Part shown: positions 1-10,806 of the stretch, piece by piece
How positions within the stretch are numbered: the stretch's first letter is position 1
How the letters are laid out: the number at the start of each line of letters is the position of its first letter
From: Bacteroidales bacterium UBA1309
GTDB taxonomy: Bacteria; Bacteroidota; Bacteroidia; Bacteroidales; Dysgonomonadaceae
Length of the DNA: 64,000 nt
Reading direction: 5' to 3'
NCBI GenBank assembly: GCA_002307185.1
Contig: DBTT01000051.1
Coordinates: 128,169 to 192,168 of the forward strand
The notes under the pieces: model-generated
Told to the model about the DNA's origin: nothing
Seen by the model: only the letters and a program-made list of their open reading frames with translations
Databases searched by the model: none
Translations under genes and position numbers: made by a program

Positions 1-3000
1 TTGTAATCTCTGTTTTTACGATCGTTTTTTCCAGCTCGCTTTTGTTGTAGGCCGAGATGCTTAGAGGAATGATGACTTGGAAACGGGTACCGGCGTTTAC
101 TTCGCTTTCAACCGATATTTTACCATGATGGAGTTCTACCAAGTCGCGCGTTAGTGAAAGCCCGATTCCGTTTGTTTGTCCGGCTTCAATGTTTTTGTTG
201 TTGTAGAACCTCACAAAGATGTTTTCCAATTCTTCTTTATCAATCCCCATTCCGGTGTCGCTGATATTGATGGATGCGTAATTTTCTTCTGCTTCCACGA
301 AAGTATTCACGGAGACTGATATTTCGTTGTTCTCTTGTGTATATTTCACGGCATTCGACAACAGGTTGAAGACAATCTTGTCCACCTTGTCGGCATCAAA
401 AAAACCGTTTATGTGTGCCGGGGCGGCGTTGAATTTGAAATGTATTTTTTTGTTGTTTATGATTGGCAAGAAATGGTTTTGGCAAATATCGTTGATGAAT
501 GCAGCAAGATCGCCTTTGCTTACATTGAGCCGCATGTTTCCACTTTCCATTTTCCTAAAGTCGAGAACCTGCTGCAAAAGTCTCCTTAAACGGTCGATAT
601 TGGTGCGTACAATTTCAAATTGAGGGATTTTCTTCTTCAAAAGATCTTCCGTGTCATCTATCAAACAGCCAATTATGGTCAAAGGAGTAAGCAGATCGTG
701 CGAAATATTGGTGAAATATCTCAACTTGGTTTGAGTCAGCTCTTCCGATTTTTCCTTGTCAATTTGAGCTATCCTTAATTGGTGCTGCAGATGAATTCTT
801 TTCCTTACAAAAGCAAACACGGTGTATAGTATGGCCGATATTACTGTAAAGTAGAATAAATAGGCCCACCATGTTTCGTAGAATGCGGGTTTTTTGTAGA
901 TAACAAACGTTGTTGTTGCTGAACTCCAGATGCGGTTTTTATCGGTTGCTTTCACCTGAAAAACATGCTTCCCCTTTGAAAGCTGGTTGTATGTGGCGAA
1001 TTGTCGTGTCGTGTATATCCAATTGTCATCCATGCCCTCCATCTTGTAGGCATAAACGATTTTTCCAGGATAAGAATAGTCGAGCGTTGAAAAGTCAATT
1101 TCTATGTTTTTGTCACCCGGATGAAGATCAAGAGACTGGGAAACAGTTTTAAACCGGTTGTCATTCTGCAAATTCAGCAAGGATTGCCCTTGTATCTTGA
1201 TATCTGTGATCAACGTCTTGATGGCATTGTTTTGTGATTTTTTGAATGTGGGGGCTGAAAATTTACATATCCCGTGGTTTCCACCAAAGTAAACATTGTT
1301 TGTTCCCGAATCAACAAAATATGAGCCACTTAAAAATGAATTGACAACCAAACCGTCATCACTCGAATAATCACGCGATGCCCCTGTGAATTGATTGTAA
1401 GCAACTACCCGTTTGTTAGTTGAAATCCACAAGTTGTTTCTATTGTCGCATACCATGTCCAAAATTGCTTCCCCGTTTAGATTGCATCTGCTCGTGTAAT
1501 CTTGGAAGGTTTTAGATTTTCCCTCAAACAAGATAACCGTTCCGTCTTTTGCCCCGAGCCATACATTTCCGGCAAAGTCGCAGCAGATAGAAACGATATT
1601 GTCCCTCAATAAGGAATGGAGTTTTTTGTTGAAATTGAGGATTTTGTATTTATGCAGGTCAACATGAATGTTTGTCTCTACCAGATAAGCCCCTCTATTT
1701 CCGGTGCTTATCCATATATTTCCATCCTTGTCTTCTACGATATTGGTAATATCTGTGATATTATCTGTAAAAAGTTGGACTTTCCCTGTGTTGAATGGTT
1801 GCACAAAAAGGCATCTATCAGTGGCTATCCATATATTGTTTTTTTGATCTTCAAATATTTTCCTGATTTGCGCCGAGTACTGTTTTGAGAAGACTGCATT
1901 TAGGTCTATTTTATGCTCGAGCTTCCTGCTGTTTTTATTAAACACATAGACTACCGCATTGTCCATCGCACCCACCCAGACTTTGTTATTTGCAAACTGC
2001 TGGATGCTTGTTACATTAGACAGATCCCCGATAGATTTCAATTCGGGAATCTGCAGGTATGTCGTTACCTTGTTTTTGGATAAGTCGTAAAAGCAAAGCC
2101 CGGTGCGGTTTTGATTCAACCAAAATACATTGTTGTCATCTTTAAATATGGCAGTTATGTTGGGTATAACGTGGAGGCTTTTTTTGAAATCAGCTAAGTC
2201 TAAGTTCATGACATCGGATTTGTCCATGTTGATAGAGAAGGCTCCTTCGCTGAATGCCGCAACCCACAAATTTCCTTTTCTATCCTTGAACAGCTCGCTG
2301 AAAATATTGTTTGATCCTGTAAATAAAGAGGATACATTGATTTGCTGGGGTGACTTTCCTTGATGATTTTTGAGTGTATAAATTCCAGAAAGCGACATCA
2401 CCCATATGTATTGGGAAGAGTTATCTTGGGTAATGCTGAAAAAGGTATTTTCTTCCTCTTGTTTACCATATTTATAAATGGGGCATTTCATGTACATCAT
2501 TGTTTGGTTGTTGTTAGGGTAAAACTTGTACACTCCATCTCCCCAGGTACACAACCAGTATTGATTATTATTATCTTGAAAAAGCCTGAAAGGGTTGTTC
2601 TTGGTCCCTAGGGGAGGAAACCTGGTCACATCCCCATTCCGTTCGTAACGATACATGCCGTTAGACCAAAGCAAGATCCATACATCTCCATAATGGTCTT
2701 CGAATATTTGATTCACGCTTGAGAAGGGTATTTTGTCACCCGAGATTCTTTCGTGTTTTTTATTTTTCGGGTTGTATCTATATATGGCATTATCGGCTGA
2801 AATCCAGACATATCCGTCGCTTGAACACAAAATTGCCCGGATATTCATTTTGTTGAAAAACGAGTTGTTGACATGTGAAATTTGAAATGTCTGCCTGTCC
2901 AAAATACATAATCCTGATCTTGTACCAATCCAGATTCTATTTTCCTTGTCTTCTCCCAAGCAGGTGATTTCATTGTTGGGTAAAAGGTCGGGATTATTGA

Positions 3001-3223
3001 AGTCCGAGCGCAAAACAATTACCCTATAGCCATCGTATCTGCACAACCCGTCCAGTGTCCCGAACCAGAGGTATCCGTCGTTGTCCTGCAAAATACGTTG
3101 CACGGAATTTGAAGGAAACTGGTTTATCACAGGAATTGGCGTTAACGAAAATCTATTGGCCGATACTAAGGATGGACATAGAAACAAAAAAAGCAGAAGG
3201 AAGAACTTTATATCTTTTTCCAT
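1..3223 (-). CDS. Hybrid-type two-component system sensor (HTCS-like), C-terminus outside window
   Basis: The reading frame runs from the ATG at 3223-3221 to the window edge without a stop, giving about 1074 residues. It begins with a signal peptide (MEKDIKFFLLLFLFLC...), followed by repeated Reg_prop propeller blades with motifs such as DGYLWFGTLDGLCRYDG and NRIWIGTRSGLC. A Y_Y_Y domain lies at roughly residues 695-775, a transmembrane helix at about 785-805, a HisKA dimerisation domain with the phospho-acceptor motif NISHDLLTPL near residue 840, and a HATPase_c domain with FNLLSNAVKYT, DTGMGID and NGIGLSLTRDLV. Such sensors sense glycan fragments in the periplasm and often carry a receiver and AraC-type HTH at the C-terminus; that part would lie outside the window. 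It is divergent from the GH105 gene and lies beside SusC/SusD, so it probably controls this locus (inference). Confidence 0.9.
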   Translation of the reverse strand, partial: MEKDIKFFLLLFLFLCPSLVSANRFSLTPIPVINQFPSNSVQRILQDNDGYLWFGTLDGLCRYDGYRVIVLRSDFNNPDLLPNNEITCLGEDKENRIWIGTRSGLCILDRQTFQISHVNNSFFNKMNIRAILCSSDGYVWISADNAIYRYNPKNKKHERISGDKIPFSSVNQIFEDHYGDVWILLWSNGMYRYERNGDVTRFPPLGTKNNPFRLFQDNNNQYWLCTWGDGVYKFYPNNNQTMMYMKCPIYKYGKQEEENTFFSITQDNSSQYIWVMSLSGIYTLKNHQGKSPQQINVSSLFTGSNNIFSELFKDRKGNLWVAAFSEGAFSINMDKSDVMNLDLADFKKSLHVIPNITAIFKDDNNVFWLNQNRTGLCFYDLSKNKVTTYLQIPELKSIGDLSNVTSIQQFANNKVWVGAMDNAVVYVFNKNSRKLEHKIDLNAVFSKQYSAQIRKIFEDQKNNIWIATDRCLFVQPFNTGKVQLFTDNITDITNIVEDKDGNIWISTGNRGAYLVETNIHVDLHKYKILNFNKKLHSLLRDNIVSICCDFAGNVWLGAKDGTVILFEGKSKTFQDYTSRCNLNGEAILDMVCDNRNNLWISTNKRVVAYNQFTGASRDYSSDDGLVVNSFLSGSYFVDSGTNNVYFGGNHGICKFSAPTFKKSQNNAIKTLITDIKIQGQSLLNLQNDNRFKTVSQSLDLHPGDKNIEIDFSTLDYSYPGKIVYAYKMEGMDDNWIYTTRQFATYNQLSKGKHVFQVKATDKNRIWSSATTTFVIYKKPAFYETWWAYLFYFTVISAILYTVFAFVRKRIHLQHQLRIAQIDKEKSEELTQTKLRYFTNISHDLLTPLTIIGCLIDDTEDLLKKKIPQFEIVRTNIDRLRRLLQQVLDFRKMESGNMRLNVSKGDLAAFINDICQNHFLPIINNKKIHFKFNAAPAHINGFFDADKVDKIVFNLLSNAVKYTQENNEISVSVNTFVEAEENYASINISDTGMGIDKEELENIFVRFYNNKNIEAGQTNGIGLSLTRDLVELHHGKISVESEVNAGTRFQVIIPLSISAYNKSELEKTIVKTEIT

Positions 3224-3481
3224 CTTACAGAAAGTGAGCATCGTGTTGGTTGGTTTGAATAATGCGGCTAAATTAAAAATAAATTACGATTAAATTTGTA
3301 TTGATTTTCATATTTCTAATTGGTAAAATATTTATAGTTCTGAATATTAAATACTTAATCTCTTATTGAAATATTTACTTGGCTGTATATTACACAATAC
3401 TGAATAAAAATTCAACATTTACTTTTGTTAAATTTTTGATCTTTGTTCATATTATTAATTTAATGAAAACTGTTCTGTATT

Positions 3482-4627
3482 ATGAATAGAATCTGCGCTT
3501 TGTTTTTCTTTTTTACGATAGCCTTTGTTTCCTGTAAAACGGTTAATACTCCAATTCCAAAAGCTTCATCTTTGCCAACAAGCAAGGATGTATTATATTC
3601 CATTAAGCTTGCCAATGATTATTGGCAAGTCCACAACAGCTACAAAGTTAATGCTTTTTGGCATCATGCAGCTTATCATACAGGGAATATGGCTGCATTT
3701 GAAGTGACTAAGGACGAAAAATACAAACGTTATTCGCTTGACTGGGCGCAGTATAATGGATGGAAAGGGGCAAAGTCTGACAAAAAGGCCGAATGGAAAT
3801 ACTCTTATGGAGAAACGGATGACTATGTGCTTTTTGGCGACTGGCAGATTTGTTTTCAGGTATATGCGGATTTGTATAAGCTGGATGGTGATCCCAAAAG
3901 AATCGAACGCGCGAGAGAAGTCTTGGAATACGAGATGTCCACCCCAAATAACGACTATCTGTGGTGGGCAGACGGTTTATATATGGTGATGCCAGCCATG
4001 ACCAAACTCTATAAAATAACCAACAATAAACTTTACCTTGATAAATTGCACGAATATTTCATTTTTGCACGCAACCTGATGTATGATTCCGAGGCAGGCC
4101 TGTTTTATAGGGATGCAAAATATATATATCCCAAACACAAAACCAAGAACGGGCATAAAGACTTTTGGGCGCGCGGAAACGGTTGGGTCTTTGCAGCCTT
4201 GGCTAAGGTATTGCAAGATTTGCCGGAGAATGAAAAATATAGGCAAGAGTATGTTGATATTTTCAAAGAGATGGCTCAAGCTATAAAAGCTTGCCAACAA
4301 CCCGCAGGTTTTTGGGCACGAAGTATGGTTGACCTCAATCAAGCTCCTGGCTATGAAACTAGTGGAACTGCATTTTTGACGTTTGGCCTTCTTTGGGGAA
4401 TCAACAATGGTTACCTGGATCAGAATGAATATCTGCCGGTGGTCGAAAAAAGCTGGAATTATCTTTCTGAAAAAGCTCTCCAACCCAATGGGCTTGTAGG
4501 CTACGTGCAACCGATAGGTGAGAGAGCCGACCAGCATAAGGACGTGGGGCCAACCACTACTGCGGATTTTGGAGTGGGTGCATTTTTGCTCTCTGCAACG
4601 GAAATGTATAAGTATCTATCGAGATAA
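3482..4627 (+). CDS. GH105-family unsaturated uronyl hydrolase, probable lipoprotein
   Basis: This 381-residue protein has the (alpha/alpha)6-barrel signatures of GH105/GH88: WWADGLYMVMPAM around residue 161 with a candidate catalytic Asp164, FWARGNGWVFAAL at 228-240, and ETSGTAFLTFG in the C-terminal half. An N-terminal hydrophobic stretch ends in FVSC (Cys18), a plausible though imperfect lipobox. Family enzymes remove the 4,5-unsaturated uronic acid left at the non-reducing end by polysaccharide lyases. That fits the BNR_4 protein at 12808, if it is a lyase. The gene is divergent from the sensor kinase and lies 1.1 kb before susC. The exact uronic acid (glucuronic or galacturonic) cannot be read from the sequence. 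Confidence 0.85.
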   Translation: MNRICALFFFFTIAFVSCKTVNTPIPKASSLPTSKDVLYSIKLANDYWQVHNSYKVNAFWHHAAYHTGNMAAFEVTKDEKYKRYSLDWAQYNGWKGAKSDKKAEWKYSYGETDDYVLFGDWQICFQVYADLYKLDGDPKRIERAREVLEYEMSTPNNDYLWWADGLYMVMPAMTKLYKITNNKLYLDKLHEYFIFARNLMYDSEAGLFYRDAKYIYPKHKTKNGHKDFWARGNGWVFAALAKVLQDLPENEKYRQEYVDIFKEMAQAIKACQQPAGFWARSMVDLNQAPGYETSGTAFLTFGLLWGINNGYLDQNEYLPVVEKSWNYLSEKALQPNGLVGYVQPIGERADQHKDVGPTTTADFGVGAFLLSATEMYKYLSR

Positions 4628-5744
4628 TCACATGCTCAAATAATAAACAAACGGACAATCGTTAGCCGGATCGATTCGATTCGCTATTCCCTCATTTGGC
4701 CCAAAGAAAAGGCTAAACGTGGATCGTGATAGGGAATATTGCTCAAGTGATGGAAGGTATTGCGCAATGACGAAACGCCGGAAGAAATCCAACACCAGAA
4801 ATTGTGCGCATTGGTATTGAAAAGCAATGCCGGTATAGGAGGAAATGCTTCATATGTTGAGCGGAGGGAAAGTAAGGCCCCATGATGTTCGCCTGTAGCA
4901 AACGCAGAAAGACTTGGGCAACAATGGGAGCATGTAAACAACTTGTTTGGTGTTTCTGCTATAGGCTTCTCGGCCGATGAATCACTCTTTTTTGACTTTC
5001 CCTGCGCAAGGTTGGACACCGTAAGAAGCATGGAGTGGTCAATCTTACCCAAAAGATGATACCGAAAATCTTAATTACTTGACCTGTTTGGAAATTTGAA
5101 AAGTAAGCAAAAGGTGGGGCTGCTATTTGTTGGTTGATAGCTTATTGACGGCAATGATATAGATGGAGGTTGGATGTCTGTTGTTTCAATCTTGCCAAAG
5201 ATAGTTTGTCCCGAATTCAATTGCTGTTGTAGGAAACGATTATCCGCAGAATGTTGATCTTGATAAACTGGTGGAAGTTTATTATGATAACGATACCAGA
5301 AATACGATAAGATGAGTTTCCTTGAATTTTATCCAGAACTTTTTAGATAAGGAATCTTGGTTGTAGATGTCAAAATACTACCGGAAGAAATCGGGTTGCT
5401 TGTCCGACATATCGGTTAAAAGAACCTCTCAGGGCTTCAGGTAATATTATCAACTCCTTTATAAGTTAAATAAAACCTCTGAATTTCATTAATTTTTGGT
5501 ATGTTTTAACATTTTTGTTTGTTGTTAAACTCATGGGGCTTTGTTTTTGAATAGTTCTAAAACTTGATTTGAAAAGAGTTAGCATAAGATAACCCAGGAA
5601 GAACGTTTGATATTCATTCAATGTTGTTTAAAAGAAATTCACGGCCAGTTATTTAAGAATTCGTTTTAATCGCCTTTATTTTTTGTTTATACTTTTACCC
5701 CATCGATATATAAATTTTTTGAATACCAACTTAATATAAATTCT
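4628..5744 (+). other. 1.1 kb gap between GH105 and susC; possible coding remnants
   Basis: I find no intact gene here. Short open stretches in different plus-strand frames (roughly 4760-5055 and 5205-5315) read like protein fragments but are interrupted by stops and frame changes, and I recognise no family. The minus-strand open frame at 4684-5052 has no credible composition or start. The last 250 bases before susC are AT-rich and presumably hold its promoter, but no clean TAnnTTTG box is present; TATACTTTTA near 5690 is the nearest match. Confidence 0.4.
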
Positions 5745-8700
5745 ATGAAAAAATCAAATTCATCGAGGCCGATTGGGAGGATGCTATCCTTCGTAATCAT
5801 TCTTTGTTTTATATTCTTTGGCCAATGGCCTACGGCATTGGCTCAAACCAAAGAAAAAATGGCGGGGAAAGTTGTTGACTCCAATGGAGAGCCATTAATT
5901 GGGGTGTCTATTGTGCAAAAAGGTACTACAAATGGAGTTAGTACTGATGTTGATGGAAATTTTGCTATTTCTGTTCCGGCAACGGCGCTATTAGATATCT
6001 CTTATGTTGGATATAACAATCAGACGATCAAAGTTTCTATAGGCAAACCGATTACTATTACTTTGATAGAAGATAACAAGCTGCTGGAGGAAGTTGTTGT
6101 GGTTGGTTATGGGGTTACCAAAAGGAAAAATTTTACTGGTTCTGTGTCAACAATAAAAACAGAAAACACACCTTTGGCATTACAGCCAACAACAAGCGCA
6201 CTAGATGTTCTTCGAGGAACAGTCACCGGAATTACAATTTCCCAGCAGCAGGGTGCCGGGCAGGAACCCTCGTTGTTGGTGCGTGGGCAAAAATCCGTTA
6301 ATGGTGGAACATCTCCATTGATTGTACTTGACGGCATGATATACATGGGAAGCTATCGAGATATAGATCCTTCAACTATTGAAAGCATAAGTGTTCTGAA
6401 AGATGCAACATCTTTGGCTGCATATGGCTCGCAAGCCGCTAACGGGGTCATAATGATCACTACCAAGAAAGGAAAAATAGGAAAACCCATTATCAATATA
6501 AATTCTTCTATTGCGCTATCTACTGCTACAGCGAAACCTGATGTTTTAAGTCCGAGTGATTATGTCAAAAAAGTCAATCTCCTTAGCGGATTGGATGAAG
6601 ATGCAGATCCCACATGGATGAATACATTTGAATATGAAAATTACGAAAATGGAAAAACGATTGATTGGTTTGATTATGTTACACGCACAGGCGTTTTACA
6701 AAATTATTCCGCATCAATCTCTGGTGCGAGCGAGAAGATGAATTATTTTTTATCAAGTTCTTATTCTGACCAAAAAGGTATTGTCATCGGGGATGATTAT
6801 AATCGTATTGGAGTTACAGCAAAATTACAAAACGATATAACCAACTGGCTGCAGATCGGAGGGCAAGTTAATTATACTGTAAATGATTATTCCGGACCAA
6901 CAACGTATAACTTGTATCAGGCTGTTCGCCTTAGCCCTTATGGAAAGTCAACGAGAGACAACGGCATGCCTGAAAAGTATCCTGTCAACGAAGGCGTTTA
7001 TAGGTTGAATCCTCTTTGGAGTGTCAAGAGTGGGACTATCGACGACCATGACATGTATGCAACTACAGGCCTAAAGGGAAACATCTTGATTAAATGTCCA
7101 TGGTTAGAAGGCCTCAGTTACAGGATGAACGGAAGTTATTCAGTGGAGAATATTGAAAAAGACTATTTTACCCACGAAGGCTATTATGTTTTGGAGGGGG
7201 AAGACGAGGATCGTTACGCAACATCAACAGTGGCAGATTATTTAGCGTCAGCCAATGGTTACAGTGCCCGCACCAAAAATACTTCATGGGTATGGGACAA
7301 CATTGTTAATTTTACTCGTCAATTTGGAGACCACTTCCTAGATGTTACCTATGTATATACCAGAGACTCTTATGAATACAATTACCGTAAATTCACAGGG
7401 TCGGATTTTTCATCCTTAGGTAATACTAATTTAGGATATTGGGGATTGGCTTTGGCTGGGACACAATTAATATCTAGCATAGATTATACTCTAAAGACTG
7501 ATGTGGGTTATTTAGGACGTATTAATTATAATTTCAAAGATACCTACCACCTAAATTTATCTTTACGTCGAGATGGATCATCTGTTTTTGGAGCCAATCA
7601 TAAATGGGGAAGCTTTCCTGCAATTGGAGTTGCCTGGACCATTTCCAATGAACCCTTCTTGAAAAAGATTTCACTTATAAATTACTTGAAGTTGAAAACA
7701 TCTTGGGGGAAAAATGGTAATCAAAGCCTCTCTCCTTATGAAACAATGTCCAAAATCACCTTAGGCCAATCAGGAGGCTATAGTTACACCTTTGGTAATA
7801 CTTCAGAGGTTAGCTGGGGGCAACGTATTACATCAATGGGAAATGCTGATCTTGCTTGGGAATCCACTGAATCTATCAATTACGGTTTTGACTTAGGTTT
7901 ATTAAAAGACCGTATCCATATTGAATTTGATGGTTATTTTTCCAAAACAACAAATCAAATTTTTAGCAGGACTATTCCTGTTATGATAAATGGATTGACT
8001 TCGATGTATGCAACAATGGGGCAAGTGAACAACATGGGAATAGAAATAAACTTATCCACCGTTAATCTCCAGACAAAAGATTTCAAGTGGTCTTCAACAC
8101 TATCTTATTACCTCAACAGAAATAAGCTCAAGGAGCTATATGGAGACGGAGAAGATGATATAACGAACTCCCTGTTTCTAAATAAATCTCTTGGGGCAAT
8201 CTACGGTTACAAACCTATTGGTATTGTTCAGACAGATGACGCTGAATATATTTCCGCTAACGGTGCTGTAGCAGGTGATGTTAAATTCGCAAATTTAGAT
8301 GGGAGTTCGGATGGAGCAATAACATCAACAGACCGCACAATTCTTGGATATACCAAGGAAAATTTCCGGATGAGTTTTGGAAATACATTCAAATATAAGG
8401 ATTTTGAATTATATGCCTTATTTACAGGAGTGTTTGGCGGAAATGGATATGGCCAGGCAAAGAATTATTATGCTTTCAGAACGGCCTCCGATGTAGTTGG
8501 CGACAATAACCTGAATCATGGCTGGTGGACCGAAGAAAATATGAGCAACAAGTATCCAAGGATAGGCTACACGAATAGTAATTATACTCCTCTACAAGGA
8601 TATGGATTTGTCCGCCTGCAGGATGTGAGTTTATCGTATCTCGTTCCGCAATCAATACTGAAACGCTATGCCATCCAAAACCTCAAATTCTATGCAGCTT

Positions 8701-8831
8701 GTAAGAATCTATTTACAATTACTGGTTGGGAAGGTGGAGATCCTGAAATCCAACAGACGCTAGGTAGTGGTTATAGCTATGGCTACCCACTTTCTAAAAC
8801 AGTATCCTTTGGCGTAAATATGACATTTTAA
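5745..8831 (+). CDS. SusC-family TonB-dependent outer membrane receptor
   Basis: This 1028-residue protein has a signal peptide ending at about residue 33 (ALA|Q), a CarboxypepD_reg-like domain at about 38-112 (GKVVDSNGEPLIGVS ... STDVDGNFAIS), the SusC motif EEVVVVGYGVTKRKNFTGSV at about 115-134, a plug domain, and a long beta-barrel ending in an aromatic residue (VSFGVNMTF). Length is normal for SusC-like proteins. It should import oligosaccharides across the outer membrane using TonB energy, with the SusD-like lipoprotein encoded 11 nt downstream acting as lid. The neighbouring hydrolases suggest a galactan-type substrate (inference). Confidence 0.95.
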   Translation: MKKSNSSRPIGRMLSFVIILCFIFFGQWPTALAQTKEKMAGKVVDSNGEPLIGVSIVQKGTTNGVSTDVDGNFAISVPATALLDISYVGYNNQTIKVSIGKPITITLIEDNKLLEEVVVVGYGVTKRKNFTGSVSTIKTENTPLALQPTTSALDVLRGTVTGITISQQQGAGQEPSLLVRGQKSVNGGTSPLIVLDGMIYMGSYRDIDPSTIESISVLKDATSLAAYGSQAANGVIMITTKKGKIGKPIININSSIALSTATAKPDVLSPSDYVKKVNLLSGLDEDADPTWMNTFEYENYENGKTIDWFDYVTRTGVLQNYSASISGASEKMNYFLSSSYSDQKGIVIGDDYNRIGVTAKLQNDITNWLQIGGQVNYTVNDYSGPTTYNLYQAVRLSPYGKSTRDNGMPEKYPVNEGVYRLNPLWSVKSGTIDDHDMYATTGLKGNILIKCPWLEGLSYRMNGSYSVENIEKDYFTHEGYYVLEGEDEDRYATSTVADYLASANGYSARTKNTSWVWDNIVNFTRQFGDHFLDVTYVYTRDSYEYNYRKFTGSDFSSLGNTNLGYWGLALAGTQLISSIDYTLKTDVGYLGRINYNFKDTYHLNLSLRRDGSSVFGANHKWGSFPAIGVAWTISNEPFLKKISLINYLKLKTSWGKNGNQSLSPYETMSKITLGQSGGYSYTFGNTSEVSWGQRITSMGNADLAWESTESINYGFDLGLLKDRIHIEFDGYFSKTTNQIFSRTIPVMINGLTSMYATMGQVNNMGIEINLSTVNLQTKDFKWSSTLSYYLNRNKLKELYGDGEDDITNSLFLNKSLGAIYGYKPIGIVQTDDAEYISANGAVAGDVKFANLDGSSDGAITSTDRTILGYTKENFRMSFGNTFKYKDFELYALFTGVFGGNGYGQAKNYYAFRTASDVVGDNNLNHGWWTEENMSNKYPRIGYTNSNYTPLQGYGFVRLQDVSLSYLVPQSILKRYAIQNLKFYAACKNLFTITGWEGGDPEIQQTLGSGYSYGYPLSKTVSFGVNMTF

Positions 8832-8842
8832 TAATAATAATT

Positions 8843-10630
8843 ATGAAGACAATTAAATATATATATATATCAGCCCTTACTTTGACACTCGGTCTTTGCG
8901 GTTGTAATGACAATGCTTTCCTAACGGAAAAGGCCAACACTGTATATACGACGGATAATTCATACGAAACAGTGGATCAGGTCAAGGCTTCTATAACGAA
9001 TATGTATGTCCATATCCGGTATTGGTATCAAATTGATAAATTCATGAAAGGCTTAGGGGCAGATGTAATGGATACTCCATATTTTAGATCAAGTGGGTAT
9101 GGCTACTCTTATTTTTCAAATTGGTCTGCTTCCTCTAATTCTGCAAGTAAGATATACGATGCCATGTACCAACTTGCCAATTATGCCAACCAATCACTTG
9201 TGGGTTATAATACAGACGGGTTGACTTGGGATAGCACCGATGATAAAAATGAAGATTACGGGCAGATCATGTTTTTCAGGGGATATGCATACTTGACTTT
9301 AGGCGAACTTTTTGGTGGAGTGCCTTTGGTGGATCAGTTTTATGAAACTTTAAAGCTGGATTTTACTCGGTCTTCACGTGAAGAAACATATTTGTTCGCA
9401 ATTAACGACCTTGAGGCTGCTGCAGCCACTTTGCCAGATTACCCGTCTGAAGCCGGGCGCGTAGCCAAAGGAGCTGCTTGTCATTTTTTAGCTGAAGCGT
9501 ATCTCGCTTTAGCTACGATCAATGACAACGATGCTACGTATTTGGCTAAATCCATAGCTTATGCAGACACTGTTATTTCAATGCATCCGCTTATGACCGA
9601 GCGTTTTGGAACACGTGCTTCTTCATCGGGAGGCACAACCAAAAATGACATAGCTGCATACTATCCAGATGGAAATGTTTTCTTCGACCTATTCCAAGAG
9701 GGCAATTACGATTACAGCGAGGGAAACACGGAAGCTATTTGGACACTACAAAATGATTATACAGTTTATCTGACTTATGGAGGAAACAATTATGTGAACA
9801 CTCCCCGTGAAATGTCTCCGGTACTCCGGGATGTTATATGGAATAGTACCTACACTGAGTCGAATGCAAAATCAGGGCCATGGGCAGGAAATATAGACAC
9901 AGACCTCTATTTGGGAGGAAATGTATGTGCCTATTTTGGAGGACGTGGTGTTGGTGTTATTTCTCCAACTACTTATGTTATAAGCGATGTATGGGATAGT
10001 ACTTATAGTGATGATATGAGAAATGACCCATGTAATATCCGCCGTTACTTCCTTTGTACAGATACCGTTCATAGTTTATATGGTGATACCGTGGATTATG
10101 ACATGTTGGATTATACCTCACAAAAAATCACCGAGTTTTTCCCAATCTGGACTAAGTTTGCCCCTATAGATGATTGGGGGTATGATGACTTAAGCGATGG
10201 AGGGAATCGTTCTAATATCTACTCTGACCAATATGCATGTAGGTCTGCTGAAACAATTTTATTACGGGCTGAAGCTTATTTTCGCGCAGGCAACACTACT
10301 GCGGCAGTAGCTGATATAAATTTGCTGAGAAATAGGGCTAACTGTAGTTTATTATGCACGACAGATGATATCTCTCTCCAATATATCTTGGATGAACGGG
10401 TTCGCGAATTATATGGAGAAGAAAGGCGTTGGGTCACTTTATTAAGAATGGGAAGTGACGGGATTACTAGCATCAATAACCATGCTATGTATATCGCAAC
10501 ACAATCCTTCTGGGGAGGATATTTTTTACCTACTGGATCTGAAATCACCGACTGGACATTGTTTCCCATACCGCAAACTGTCATTGACACGAATACCGGT
10601 GCTGTTATTGACCAGAATGCAGGATGGTAA
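8843..10630 (+). CDS. SusD/RagB-family surface glycan-binding lipoprotein
   Basis: This 595-residue protein starts with a lipoprotein signal (LGLCGC, lipidated Cys21, followed by NDN). The N-terminal part contains TPR-like helices typical of SusD, and the C-terminal part carries the usual SusD ending (LDERVRELYGEERRW, LFPIPQTVIDTN). It is predicted to sit on the cell surface and cap the SusC barrel, helping capture glycan fragments. It is only 11 nt downstream of susC, so the two are surely co-transcribed. A strong hairpin follows at 10708. Confidence 0.95.
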   Translation: MKTIKYIYISALTLTLGLCGCNDNAFLTEKANTVYTTDNSYETVDQVKASITNMYVHIRYWYQIDKFMKGLGADVMDTPYFRSSGYGYSYFSNWSASSNSASKIYDAMYQLANYANQSLVGYNTDGLTWDSTDDKNEDYGQIMFFRGYAYLTLGELFGGVPLVDQFYETLKLDFTRSSREETYLFAINDLEAAAATLPDYPSEAGRVAKGAACHFLAEAYLALATINDNDATYLAKSIAYADTVISMHPLMTERFGTRASSSGGTTKNDIAAYYPDGNVFFDLFQEGNYDYSEGNTEAIWTLQNDYTVYLTYGGNNYVNTPREMSPVLRDVIWNSTYTESNAKSGPWAGNIDTDLYLGGNVCAYFGGRGVGVISPTTYVISDVWDSTYSDDMRNDPCNIRRYFLCTDTVHSLYGDTVDYDMLDYTSQKITEFFPIWTKFAPIDDWGYDDLSDGGNRSNIYSDQYACRSAETILLRAEAYFRAGNTTAAVADINLLRNRANCSLLCTTDDISLQYILDERVRELYGEERRWVTLLRMGSDGITSINNHAMYIATQSFWGGYFLPTGSEITDWTLFPIPQTVIDTNTGAVIDQNAGW

Positions 10631-10707
10631 ATGAGGTGCGGAGGGAATAAAAAATCAAATATCTCGTTTATTTAAACATGATTGAGTTAATATAGTATTA
10701 TCCAAGG

Positions 10708-10762
10708 TTAAATTCCCCATATATCATACTTAAGAAGTATTTATGGGGAATTTAATTTTCTT
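10708..10762 (+). terminator. Long hairpin with T-rich tail between susD and the enzyme genes
   Basis: TTAAATTCCCCATA (10708-10721) pairs perfectly with TATGGGGAATTTAA (10742-10755). An inner stem, ATACTT with AAGTAT, fills most of the loop, and TTTTCTTATTT follows. It resembles an intrinsic terminator or a processing and stability element that would set enzyme expression below that of susCD. It may be only partially terminating. Confidence 0.7.
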
Positions 10763-10806
10763 ATTTAAGAGGAATTTTTGGAAACTTTACTCATAATATT
10801 TTTATA

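Noticed and set aside
4684..5052. A 122-codon open frame on the minus strand in the gap before susC
   Set aside because: No recognisable motif, poor composition and no upstream signal. More likely a shadow of degraded plus-strand sequence.
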